A stretch of 64,000 nt of DNA. It comes from JABFSA01 sp963827515. Lineage in GTDB: Bacteria > Acidobacteriota > Vicinamibacteria > Vicinamibacterales > UBA2999. Below the pieces are notes generated by a model that was given only the letters and a program-made list of their open reading frames with translations, had not been told where the DNA came from and did not search any database. This document shows, one piece after another, positions 1 through 7,553 of the stretch. The stretch is from the NCBI GenBank assembly GCA_963827515.1, contig CAWHBF010000035.1, forward strand, positions 20,249 through 84,248, in the 5' to 3' direction. Each line of letters starts with the position of its first letter. The stretch's first letter is position 1. The position numbers and the translations under genes are program-made.

Positions 1-404
1 CTAGCTTCAACGCTCGCCGATAGACGTGCGAGACCGAAGAGCACCTGCCCGAACGGCACAACCCGTGGATGCTGGCGGGCGCTGAATCGAACGCCACCCA
101 TGAACGTGTGCAACTTCAGGTCAGCTGTGAGCGTCACGGGCACACCGAAGTCGGTCGTTGTTTCGTTGATGGACTTGTAGTTGCCCGTCACCTGTCCAAC
201 AATCGCGATAGTGTTCGTCACGTTGGCGGCGATGTCCCCGTACCATCCCACAGGCAACGTTTCATCGACCTCGGTCGTGTGCAGGAGGCTCCAGCCGCCT
301 GACGCCTCGAAGCTTGGACGATCCTGTGCTGCGGCGGTCGAGGCGAACCCGAACAGCGACATGGCGTAGAGGCTCGCACTGATAGCACGAAGAAGACGTT
401 TCAT
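1..404 (-). CDS. Outer-membrane beta-barrel-like secreted protein (3' end beyond window)
   Basis: The gene starts at ATG 402-404 with a good GGAGG ribosome site about 8 bases upstream and runs off the left edge, so 134 codons are visible and the stop is missing. The first 26 or so residues form a signal peptide (MKRLLRAISASLYAM, then a hydrophobic run ending in AAAQ). The rest alternates polar and hydrophobic residues with repeated strand-like segments such as GGWSLLH, YGDIAANVT and FMGGVRFSAR, as in 8-stranded outer-membrane barrels of the OmpA/OmpW type. No specific ligand can be named. It lies 43 bases downstream of the SGNH hydrolase gene on the same strand and may share its transcript. 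Confidence 0.7.
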   Translation of the reverse strand, partial: MKRLLRAISASLYAMSLFGFASTAAAQDRPSFEASGGWSLLHTTEVDETLPVGWYGDIAANVTNTIAIVGQVTGNYKSINETTTDFGVPVTLTADLKLHTFMGGVRFSARQHPRVVPFGQVLFGLARLSASVEA

Positions 405-447
405 CTTTTCCCCTCCCGGTTTGGTGGTTGTATGAGATGCCGCAGTG

Positions 448-1236
448 CTAGGGCAGGCTGTTCCAGACCGCCTCGAACTCCCGGGCGATAAACGAGTGGC
501 CCAGATTGGTCGGGTGCACATCGAAATCAGCCGGCCCTTCATAGCCAAGCCGCCGCTCGACCGTGACGAGCCCCTGTTGCCCCTCCGAGGCCGAGTACAG
601 ATCAACAAGCGCAACCCTCGAGCCCTGCGGCACGTTCACGAACTGGAGCCAGAAGCGCAACGCCTGATCGAAGCCCTGAAGCGCTGCCTCCAACTGCGCC
701 GACACCTGGGGAACGGGATGCGGGATGTGGTAGTAGTTCGAGACGAGAATCGTGACGTTCGCCAACGCACGACAAGGCATCCCGGTGACTGGATCCAGCG
801 CAGGAGCACCCGTCAGCGCACTGTCGTTGTTCAGCAGAAGGTGGATCGACTCGACGACGCGAGCCGCGATCGCAGGAACGTTGACGTCGCCTCTGAGAAA
901 GTCGTTCGCCCCGGCGGTGATCGTGACGACCGTAGGCCGTTGCGCAGGCTCAGCACACAGCACCTGGGCCACCTGATGGTCGCGCAGCTCCCAGCTCCGG
1001 CCGCCGCGGACGGCGAGGTTCGCGAAATCGGTCTGCTGCTTCGCCCCGAATGCCGACTTCTCGTAGAGCTGATAGGCGTAGCCGTTCGTGACGGGCATCG
1101 CGCCTTCCCCCGCCGCCACGCTGTCGCCCATCGCGACGTAGTAGCCGTCCTTCGCGAAGTTGATCTGGGCGGAGGCGAGCGCGGGCATCACGGTCATCAC
1201 CGACATTGCCGCTGCCAATCTGATTGTTCGTGTCAT
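448..1236 (-). CDS. Secreted SGNH/GDSL hydrolase
   Basis: 262 residues with a signal peptide (about 1-23, ending ALASAQ), so the enzyme is probably periplasmic or secreted. The SGNH esterase blocks are visible: block I GDSVAAGEG with nucleophile Ser39, block III GANDF with Asn111, and the C-terminal FDVHPTNLGH with catalytic His241. The family hydrolyses ester bonds in lipids, glycans or peptidoglycan substituents; the substrate cannot be read from sequence. A GGGAGG-type ribosome site precedes ATG 1236. It follows the sigma-factor gene by 134 bases on the same strand, so it may be the tail of that transcription unit or separate. Confidence 0.85.
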   Translation of the reverse strand: MTRTIRLAAAMSVMTVMPALASAQINFAKDGYYVAMGDSVAAGEGAMPVTNGYAYQLYEKSAFGAKQQTDFANLAVRGGRSWELRDHQVAQVLCAEPAQRPTVVTITAGANDFLRGDVNVPAIAARVVESIHLLLNNDSALTGAPALDPVTGMPCRALANVTILVSNYYHIPHPVPQVSAQLEAALQGFDQALRFWLQFVNVPQGSRVALVDLYSASEGQQGLVTVERRLGYEGPADFDVHPTNLGHSFIAREFEAVWNSLP

Positions 1237-1370
1237 GGTTCCCTCCTCGGGTTCATTCGGGCGGCCCGCGACAGTGCGGGCCCCGTGATCCCTAGTAACG
1301 GAACCGCGGCTGCTGGTTACGAGCGCCCGACGAGGGTGTGTGCCAGGAGAGGGCTCAGTGAGCTCGTGAG

Positions 1371-2105
1371 CTAGCGGCGGACGGCAGACCAGAGATGCCT
1401 GAGCTCGTCCTCGATTTCCGCGGGGGACGACACGGTGTGAGCGATCTCGTCGTGGACGAGGTCTCGGAAACGCCTGCGAAGGCGGTGTACGGCGACCTTC
1501 ACAGCACCCTCGGACATGCCGAGGTCAGCGGCCGTCCTGGCGTAGCTCAGCTGTGGTTCCTCGCCTGTCAGGTAGGTCTTCAGTCGATCGAAGGGGGAGG
1601 TCTTGTCGCCGCGAGCTGCGGCTTCCGCCTGCAACCGCGACATGACCCGATCGAGGAGCGTCAGTGCCCACCTCCGATCGAAGACACGCTCTGGCGTTTC
1701 ATCGGTGGGAGGCTCCATCTGAAAGCGGCCTTCGGCTCCCTCGATCTCCAACGAAAGGATGGGAACGCCGCCGCCGCGTTTGCCGGCTATCTCCCGGTCG
1801 CGTTCGTTGGAGGCAAAGTTCTTGAGAGACGCCAGCAGGAACGATCGGAACCGGCCGCGAGCGGGATCGGCATGGCGGATGGCATGCTTCTCGAGCAGTC
1901 GAGCAAAAAACGCCTGCGTGAGGTCTTGCGCGTTCTCCGCGCTATAGCCGCGGCTGCGCAGGAAGCCGTAAAGCGGATACCAGTACGTCTCGCACAATGT
2001 CGCCAGCGCCTCGTGGACAGCCGGCGACGAACCTTCGGCCCCCGCGGCGATGACAAGGCTCCAGCGAGTCGTCGCGAAGTGGCCACGCCTGCCCTCAGCG
2101 GTCAC
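1371..2105 (-). CDS. ECF-like RNA polymerase sigma factor (sigma-70 family)
   Basis: Region 2 is seen in ALCETYWYPLYGFLRSRGYS and DLTQAFFARLLEK, and a region 4 helix-turn-helix near the C-terminus in LSYARTAADLGMSEGAVKVA followed by a basic HRLRRRF helix. This matches the ECF-like sigma group common in Acidobacteria and Planctomycetes. I chose GTG 2105 as start because GTGA overlaps the stop of the MMPL gene by 4 bases, the coupling used throughout this run; an ATG at 2150 would overlap by 49 bases. The product is then 244 residues. No anti-sigma gene is adjacent. It is the last gene of the coupled run and could act on it or on other targets. Confidence 0.85.
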   Translation of the reverse strand: MTAEGRRGHFATTRWSLVIAAGAEGSSPAVHEALATLCETYWYPLYGFLRSRGYSAENAQDLTQAFFARLLEKHAIRHADPARGRFRSFLLASLKNFASNERDREIAGKRGGGVPILSLEIEGAEGRFQMEPPTDETPERVFDRRWALTLLDRVMSRLQAEAAARGDKTSPFDRLKTYLTGEEPQLSYARTAADLGMSEGAVKVAVHRLRRRFRDLVHDEIAHTVSSPAEIEDELRHLWSAVRR

Positions 2106-4345
2106 GACGCGAGTATAGCGTCGCGTTTTGCGCGCCGCCCCGGAAACCACCAGTTGAACCGCCCGAAAAGCGCCATCGTCGCGGGCACGAGCACCAGGCG
2201 CACCAGCGTCGCGTCAAGAGCCACCGCAAAGGCCAGGCCCAGCCCGAGCTCCCGGGTCACGACCAGGCGCGTGAAACCGAACGCGGCGAAGATCGAGATC
2301 ATGACGAGCGCGGCGCTCGAGATGGGACCCGCCGTCTGCTGTACGCCCAGAGACACGGCGCGCGCGTTATCGCCCGAGGCCGCGTAGGCGGCCCTGATGC
2401 GACTCAACAGAAACACCTCGTAGTCCATCGAAAGCCCGAACAAAACGGTGAAGAGGATGAGGACGATCAGGGAGTTCAGCCCGCCGGGGGGCGTCAGTCC
2501 GATCCACTCCGCGCCGAGACCGTCTTGAAACAAGTAGACGAGGAACCCATACGACGCGAGGACCGAGAGCAGATTCAGCACGATGGCCTTTAGTGGTATC
2601 AAGATGCTGCGAAACGACACGAGCAACACCACGAACGTTGTGGCGAGAACCACCGGAACGACAACTCTCATTCGCCCGAACACTTCGTCGTCGAAGTCGC
2701 GCATCAGTGCGCTGGCGCCGCTGATGCTCACGCGCGCGTCGGTTCCCTCGAGTTCTGGCCAGGAGTCGCGGCGCAGTTCGTCAACGAGCGTCATCGAGTC
2801 TCGTGACTCCGGCGCCGACGCCGGCACCAGCACGATGATCGCCGTCCGATCGTCGGCGCCAAGGACATCTCGCACGAAAGGCCGCAGGTGCTCCGGCAGA
2901 TCCTCTGATGACTTCGCGACACGCTGAAGACTGCTCGTGAGGGAGAGAAAATCCGGGAACCCATTCACGCGAGCCACTCGGGGGTCCTCCGACAATCGAA
3001 CGGAGAGTGCGGCGACGCCGTGCTGAAGCTCTGGGTCCCACATCGTGCGCCCAGCAGGCACTTCAACGAGCAACATGGTCGGTCCGATCGCTCCTTGCTC
3101 AAACTCCCTGGCAAGCACGTCGTACCCTTCCCGCGCTTCGAGCTCGGTGACAAGATGCTCGGCCCCTACGTTCCAGGGCTGGAGACGACCAAGGGGCGCC
3201 ACGAAGGTCGCGAGAATCGCGAACCCCATGGCAAGACACGTCCAGGGGTGTCGCATCACCGTGCCAGCCCAGCGCCCCCACAGACCAACCCGGAGCTTCT
3301 GCGGCATCAGGTTGCGACGAGGCCAGTTCACCGCGCCGCCGACGTGCGACAGCACCACCGGCAGCAACGTCAGCGACGCGGCGACCGCCGTGAGCACGAC
3401 AATGACGCCCCCAGCGGCCATCGAGTGAAGGAAGGGCACGTTCACCAGGAACAACGCGCAAAAACCGATCGCGACAGCGAGCCCCGAAACGACAATCGTG
3501 TGTCCTGCTTCTTCGACACACCGCGCGGCTGACTCGCGAACGCCACGGCCCTCGGCCAGTGCGGCGCGAAAGCTACTCACAATGAACAACGCATAGTCAA
3601 CGCCCACGCCAAGGCCGATCATCGACACCACGTTCTGGGAGAACACGCTGACGCTTGTTACCCCGCTCAGCAGGAACAGCGCCGCAGCACTCACCATCAC
3701 CACTGACAACGCCAGGAGGACCGGCAGCCCAGCGGCCATGGGCGACCCGAAGGTGGCGAGCAGGATCACGAGAGTAATCGGCAGGCCGACGCGCTCGGCG
3801 CGGAGCAGGTCCATGGAGGACTGCTGGTTGAGATCGAAGTACATCGGGGCGGTGCCGGTGACGAGAGCCCGAAGGTCATCAGGGAGTCTGACCCGTCGGA
3901 CGGCACTGCGGACGTTCCGGGTTAGAACTTCGGCCTTGTTGAGGCTCTCAACGTTCGAGCGAAACAAGATCAAGGCTGTCCGTCGATCTCTTCCCAGGAG
4001 GTCAACCCGTCCGGTGTTCCAGTACGACCGCACAGCGCCCCCGCCTGACACGGTATGGAGGCCTTCTTCAATCGCCTGCGCAGCGGCCTGAAACCGTGCA
4101 TCCCTCACGTCGACGTGGTCGCTCGTCAGCAACACCAGGAACGGAAAGAACGTCCCTGCGGGAATGCCGCTGGTCACCGCGTGTTCGATCGTCTCGACCG
4201 ACCGGCTGCCAGGCACACCATCTGATGCACCCGTCAAGACGCCAGGCAAACGCACGGCACCCATCCCGGATACGCCGATGAGCGCCACCCACCCGACGGA
4301 GACCGCGCCGCGATGCCGCAGAACCCAGGAGACCAGTTTTGCCAT
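2102..4345 (-). CDS. MMPL/RND-family exporter
   Basis: 747 residues from ATG 4345, which sits 4 bases after the methyltransferase stop and is preceded by AGGTGA; a longer in-frame ATG at 4393 would overlap the upstream gene. Two homologous halves each have a large periplasmic loop and a five-helix bundle. The MMPL/RND signature appears twice, as GVGVDYALFIVS and GLSMDYEVFLLSRI, with the Asp-Tyr pairs that carry proton relay in this family. MMPL proteins export lipids, lipopeptides and pigments across the inner membrane. Its place directly after a carrier-protein-based biosynthetic set suggests that it exports the product, which is inference. No membrane-fusion partner is adjacent. Confidence 0.9.
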   Translation of the reverse strand: MAKLVSWVLRHRGAVSVGWVALIGVSGMGAVRLPGVLTGASDGVPGSRSVETIEHAVTSGIPAGTFFPFLVLLTSDHVDVRDARFQAAAQAIEEGLHTVSGGGAVRSYWNTGRVDLLGRDRRTALILFRSNVESLNKAEVLTRNVRSAVRRVRLPDDLRALVTGTAPMYFDLNQQSSMDLLRAERVGLPITLVILLATFGSPMAAGLPVLLALSVVMVSAAALFLLSGVTSVSVFSQNVVSMIGLGVGVDYALFIVSSFRAALAEGRGVRESAARCVEEAGHTIVVSGLAVAIGFCALFLVNVPFLHSMAAGGVIVVLTAVAASLTLLPVVLSHVGGAVNWPRRNLMPQKLRVGLWGRWAGTVMRHPWTCLAMGFAILATFVAPLGRLQPWNVGAEHLVTELEAREGYDVLAREFEQGAIGPTMLLVEVPAGRTMWDPELQHGVAALSVRLSEDPRVARVNGFPDFLSLTSSLQRVAKSSEDLPEHLRPFVRDVLGADDRTAIIVLVPASAPESRDSMTLVDELRRDSWPELEGTDARVSISGASALMRDFDDEVFGRMRVVVPVVLATTFVVLLVSFRSILIPLKAIVLNLLSVLASYGFLVYLFQDGLGAEWIGLTPPGGLNSLIVLILFTVLFGLSMDYEVFLLSRIRAAYAASGDNARAVSLGVQQTAGPISSAALVMISIFAAFGFTRLVVTRELGLGLAFAVALDATLVRLVLVPATMALFGRFNWWFPGRRAKRDAILAS

Positions 4346-4349
4346 CGGG

Positions 4350-5195
4350 TCACCTGACCGCGGTGGCAAACGTCTGAAGTCCGCTCGGGTCACAGGTCAC
4401 GTCGAGACGACGCCATGGAACGTGTCGAAGAATCCGCTCCAGTTGGGTGGGGGTGCGGTATGCGGTCACAATCTCGGCCATCTGGAGCAGGGCGTCCGAT
4501 CGACCGTCGCGGACGGTCGCGCTGGTGTAGAACGTCGCGCCAGGTTCCATCGCGTCGTATACCCGCCCGTAGAACGCCGCCAGCTCCTCGTCGCTCAAGA
4601 ACTCGCCGAGACCGGTACTGATCACGACGTCGAACCGCACGTTTGGATAACCTTCCCCTGTGAGTGCGTCACCGAGGTGATAGTGAACGGACGGCAGGTC
4701 GTGTCTGGTTGTGAGCGCGCTCGCGGCGGCCAGCGCCCGATGGTCGATGTCGACGCCGTGATACTCGAGCCGGGACAAGAGAGCAGGGTTCTCCCTGCGG
4801 AGCGTGTGGGCCAGATCGACCATGTCGCGCGGAATGCCGCACGGCACGGCCAGCACCCGCACCGGACGCGAGCCGTCCTGACGTGTTTCCAGTGCCTGTC
4901 GCACTGCACTCTGGGCATGCTGGTAGCGCCGTCTAAACGCCCTCGCCGCTGGCATCGCCAGCAGCCGTCTGTCGATCCAGCGCCCAAGAGGAGTCCGACC
5001 CGAAGGCGTCCCACGATAGATGTGGTCCGCGAAACGGAAGCTGCCAGAGTGCTCGATGCCCTCTCGCCCCAGATCGCTGAGCCTGATCAGGTAGTACAGC
5101 GGCAGAAGGTGGATCGCCCCCCGGCGGAGCAGCTCACGTGGAATGCTGCGACTCCGCCGGGTGGCATTCTTCCTGTTCGGTTCGGTGCTCGCCAT
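4350..5195 (-). CDS. Class I SAM-dependent methyltransferase-like protein
   Basis: About 281 residues from ATG 5195, which has a GAGGAAA just upstream and overlaps the preceding gene by about 60 bases; an ATG one codon earlier is equally possible. A Rossmann-type SAM fold is visible: motif I VLAVPCGIPRDM (a variant of the Gly-rich loop), the acidic strand-2 end YHGVDIDHRAL, the motif IV stretch FDVVISTGLGEFL and the later DAMEPGATFYTS. The N-terminal 70 residues are basic and of unknown role. It belongs to the carrier-protein gene run, so the likely substrate is the pathway intermediate or product, but methyl transfer itself is inferred from the fold. Confidence 0.75.
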   Translation of the reverse strand: MASTEPNRKNATRRSRSIPRELLRRGAIHLLPLYYLIRLSDLGREGIEHSGSFRFADHIYRGTPSGRTPLGRWIDRRLLAMPAARAFRRRYQHAQSAVRQALETRQDGSRPVRVLAVPCGIPRDMVDLAHTLRRENPALLSRLEYHGVDIDHRALAAASALTTRHDLPSVHYHLGDALTGEGYPNVRFDVVISTGLGEFLSDEELAAFYGRVYDAMEPGATFYTSATVRDGRSDALLQMAEIVTAYRTPTQLERILRHVPWRRLDVTCDPSGLQTFATAVR

Positions 5196-5751
5196 CATTT
5201 TCCTCGACCAGTTCTTCTCCAAGGCCTTCGATGTCCCACATGTGCTCGGCGTAGGGCGTGAGCCGCTCCACGACACGCTCGTCGGCGCCGCGATACCGGC
5301 TCAGAGTCGCGGTGGCGTCGGGTCGTGACGCGAGCCACCCGGCCACCCAGTCAAGGTGGCCCTGCTCGTCGCGCAACATGGCGCGGAAGGTGCGCCGTAC
5401 CTCCTCAGGCAAGCCGCCCTGACTCAGTTCGTTCGTGAAATGGGAGTGAACACGGTGCTCGAAGACGTGGGTGAGCGCAAGCACCTCGGTGATTGTTCGT
5501 GGGGCGGAGGTCTCGTCCAGGTAGAACGACTGGTAGCTGCGTCGAATCCGCACGGTCGGCAGCTCGAGCACGTCAATGGTCCGCGCCCACTGCCACGCGT
5601 GCCGTGCCTCGTCTGCGCAATGCTGCGTGAGCTGCCGAACCAAATACGGGTCGGTCACGTGTCGAACCATGCGGCCCAGCAGCAGCGCGCCGTCAAGTTC
5701 GCTCTGCCGATACCAGTTCAACCGCCAGTAAAGGCTACGCCGCCCCCGCAT
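5134..5751 (-). CDS. Ferritin-like diiron protein (205 aa)
   Basis: The four-helix diiron ligand pattern is complete and doubled: Glu18, then DEARH with Glu48/His51, and Glu98, then DEQGH with Glu129/His132. In both halves the first Glu is 28-29 residues before the DExxH, which matches the EX28-37DEXXH signature of diiron oxygenases and oxidases. No signal peptide or membrane segment is seen, so it should be cytosolic. The charged C-terminal tail after about residue 180 lies in the overlap with the next gene. Likely an oxidation, N-oxygenation or desaturation enzyme acting on the carrier-bound intermediate, although a ferritin-like storage role cannot be excluded. The start overlaps the preceding gene by 17 bases. 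Confidence 0.8.
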   Translation of the reverse strand: MRGRRSLYWRLNWYRQSELDGALLLGRMVRHVTDPYLVRQLTQHCADEARHAWQWARTIDVLELPTVRIRRSYQSFYLDETSAPRTITEVLALTHVFEHRVHSHFTNELSQGGLPEEVRRTFRAMLRDEQGHLDWVAGWLASRPDATATLSRYRGADERVVERLTPYAEHMWDIEGLGEELVEENDGEHRTEQEECHPAESQHST

Positions 5752-6460
5752 GACCGGCCTCCCATTCGACCATGTGCAGGCCTTCTCCGGTCAGCCTCTG
5801 GATCTTCCGGCTCATCGTGATGATGGCAGCGAACTCGTTCTTCTCGGCGACGGGGATCTCGTTGACGACGTGCAACCCGATGTGCCGGAACGATCGCGCG
5901 GCGTCGTGGACCTTCGTCGCTTCCGATGGGTCGCGCTGAATGCGCAGTGCCAGCAGTTCGTACGCAAACTGGGTGTGCCGAAGCTCGTCCCGCCCCACGA
6001 GCGTCAGGATGCGACGGAGCACTGCCTCGCGCGCGATCTTGGCGTCCTTCATGAAATGAAAGGCCGCGAAATGTTCGCTCATCATGTAGTGCGTCAACAG
6101 GCGCGTCCCGTCGTCGTACCGGAGTCCGAGGTTTCGACGACGGACCGCCGCGATCTCTTCGTCCGCGATCGGGTGGTATCCGACCCGATGGAGATACTGG
6201 TTGAACACGTGGAAGTGCTTGTACGACTCGTACAGCTGAATACTGAACACCGCCGTGGCCGCGACGTCGTCCCACAACTGGTCCATCGCCCGGCAGGTGA
6301 AGATCGGGAAGAACGATTCAATGAGCGCCGAGTCCCGCACTCGCTGCAGCAAGGCCGGTTGACCGAGGGCCAGCCTGACGTCAACGTCATCCCAGGCAAT
6401 GTCGATGTCCAGATTCCATCGCTGCATCTCGGCCGTCGAGAGATAGTCGGCGTAGATCAT
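5735..6460 (-). CDS. Ferritin-like/AurF-like diiron oxygenase candidate (241 aa)
   Basis: An all-helical protein with candidate ligands Glu48 (ALIESF), Glu78/His82 (YESYKH), Glu129 (MSEHF) and Glu159/His162 (DELRH). The second pair fits the EX28DEXXH spacing exactly; the first helix pair carries ExxxH rather than ExxH, a small deviation. Ferritin-like diiron enzymes of this layout include N-oxygenases and acyl-carrier-protein desaturases. It starts at ATG 6460 with a 4-base ATGA overlap to the amino acid:carrier protein ligase, so ligase and oxidase are probably made together. Two different diiron proteins side by side suggest two oxidation steps or a heteromeric enzyme. Confidence 0.78.
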   Translation of the reverse strand: MIYADYLSTAEMQRWNLDIDIAWDDVDVRLALGQPALLQRVRDSALIESFFPIFTCRAMDQLWDDVAATAVFSIQLYESYKHFHVFNQYLHRVGYHPIADEEIAAVRRRNLGLRYDDGTRLLTHYMMSEHFAAFHFMKDAKIAREAVLRRILTLVGRDELRHTQFAYELLALRIQRDPSEATKVHDAARSFRHIGLHVVNEIPVAEKNEFAAIITMSRKIQRLTGEGLHMVEWEAGHAGAA

Positions 6461-7260
6461 CGTGTCGTCTCCTTGTCGTCACCCTCGTCTGACCACTGCG
6501 CGTGATGGGCCCAGCGGTCCAGTCCGACGGCAACGCATGCGCTGTGAACGGGCTGTCCGTCCGGAGTCGTGATGTTGAATCTCTGCCCGAAGAAGGTCCC
6601 GTGTCGGTTGACGCTGGCGAGAGCGAGGCCGCCAGGCCCAGGCCACTGGTACTCGACCTTGAGTTTCAGGAGCCGTTGCAGCAGTGCCTTTCCTGAGGCT
6701 GCGGGAAGAAAGAATGGATCCTCGGCGGTTTGCCATCGGCCGTGGAGACCCATCTCGATCGCCATCATCTCGACGGCAGACTGCGCGGCGTTCGCGAACG
6801 TCTCGATCCTGTCGGCGGGGCCGAGACACACGAGTTCGCGCATCTCGAATTCGATCTGCCGGACGCCGGGCGTCGTCTCGCGTTCCGCGCGGAAGCACCG
6901 GCCGCGCGCCGTCACAACGGTTGGTGCGTCGAGTTCCTGGCCCGCGAATTGCGCGTAGGTGTGGTAGCACACCGCTGGCGACAGGCACCACGCGCCGTGG
7001 TTGTCAGCCCCCAACGCTTCGCAGCCCGTGGGCTGCCCTGGGTCAGAAGAGGCAGGATGGCACACCGACATCAAGAGATGAGGAAACGCCTGCTGGTATT
7101 CCGCGCGCTCCAGCGCCTCTCTCGAAATGAGCACGGGATACTGAACCTCCCGGGCGCCGAACGACGTCGCCAGGCTCCGTATCCGACGGTCTACACCGTC
7201 CAGCGCGCGTAGATCGTCCCCTGCCCTCGTCGGTCCGGACTCGTGCCAGCGACCGATCAT
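6457..7260 (-). CDS. Amino acid:[carrier protein] ligase (class II aaRS-like)
   Basis: 267 residues with the class II aminoacyl-tRNA synthetase catalytic core but no tRNA-binding arm. Motif 2 is RCFRAERETT to EFEMRE (121-142) and motif 3 ends in GLDRW (246-250), preceded by NRHGTFFGQRFNI. Cys122 and Cys242, the latter in SACVAVG, match zinc-binding Cys positions known from atypical archaeal-type SerRS and its truncated homologues, the amino acid:carrier protein ligases of Bradyrhizobium and Agrobacterium. Those enzymes adenylate a small amino acid and load it on the phosphopantetheine of a dedicated carrier protein. The gene overlaps the carrier-protein gene by ATGA, which strongly supports the call. 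Amino acid specificity cannot be read. Confidence 0.88.
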   Translation of the reverse strand: MIGRWHESGPTRAGDDLRALDGVDRRIRSLATSFGAREVQYPVLISREALERAEYQQAFPHLLMSVCHPASSDPGQPTGCEALGADNHGAWCLSPAVCYHTYAQFAGQELDAPTVVTARGRCFRAERETTPGVRQIEFEMRELVCLGPADRIETFANAAQSAVEMMAIEMGLHGRWQTAEDPFFLPAASGKALLQRLLKLKVEYQWPGPGGLALASVNRHGTFFGQRFNITTPDGQPVHSACVAVGLDRWAHHAQWSDEGDDKETTR

Positions 7261-7553
7261 CTGGTCCTCACCTCGCTCCAGAACGTGTGGGCAATTCGGT
7301 CTATGGTGCCGAAGAACCGCATGTCGACCTTTCGCATGGGCACCGGTTTGCCCGTGGTCCGTTCCACGAAGGCCAGAAGGTCGATGATCCCAAGGCTGTC
7401 GATGACGCCCGTCTCGAACAGGGGCGTGAACGCGTCGATGCGTTCCGCTCCGACGCCATGCCTCGCAAAGAGCGGCCCCTGGATGAAGTCGATCAGCGCG
7501 TGGACAAAGTCTTCCCTGGTCTCGCCGATCCGCACGGTGAGCGTCTCAGACAT
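7257..7553 (-). CDS. Small acyl/aminoacyl carrier protein
   Basis: 98 residues with the carrier-protein helix 2 motif ETGVIDSLGIIDLL; Ser53 of DSL is the expected phosphopantetheine attachment site. Hydrophobic helices flank it and the C-terminus FFGTIDRIAHTFW resembles other stand-alone carrier proteins. I chose ATG 7553 (MSETLTVRIG); longer upstream frames are read-through of the neighbouring frame. The start overlaps the reductase stop by 8 bases and the stop overlaps the ligase start by 4. As partner of the adjacent aminoacyl ligase it should hold an activated amino acid as a thioester for the reductase, diiron and KAS III-like enzymes. Confidence 0.88.
   Translation of the reverse strand: MSETLTVRIGETREDFVHALIDFIQGPLFARHGVGAERIDAFTPLFETGVIDSLGIIDLLAFVERTTGKPVPMRKVDMRFFGTIDRIAHTFWSEVRTR

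Noticed and set aside
445..1374. Plus-strand open frame opposite the SGNH hydrolase
   Set aside because: No domain, no ribosome site; antisense shadow of a gene with signal peptide and catalytic motifs.
4164..5261. Plus-strand open frame of 365 codons opposite the methyltransferase
   Set aside because: Low-complexity basic translation, no family resemblance; antisense shadow.
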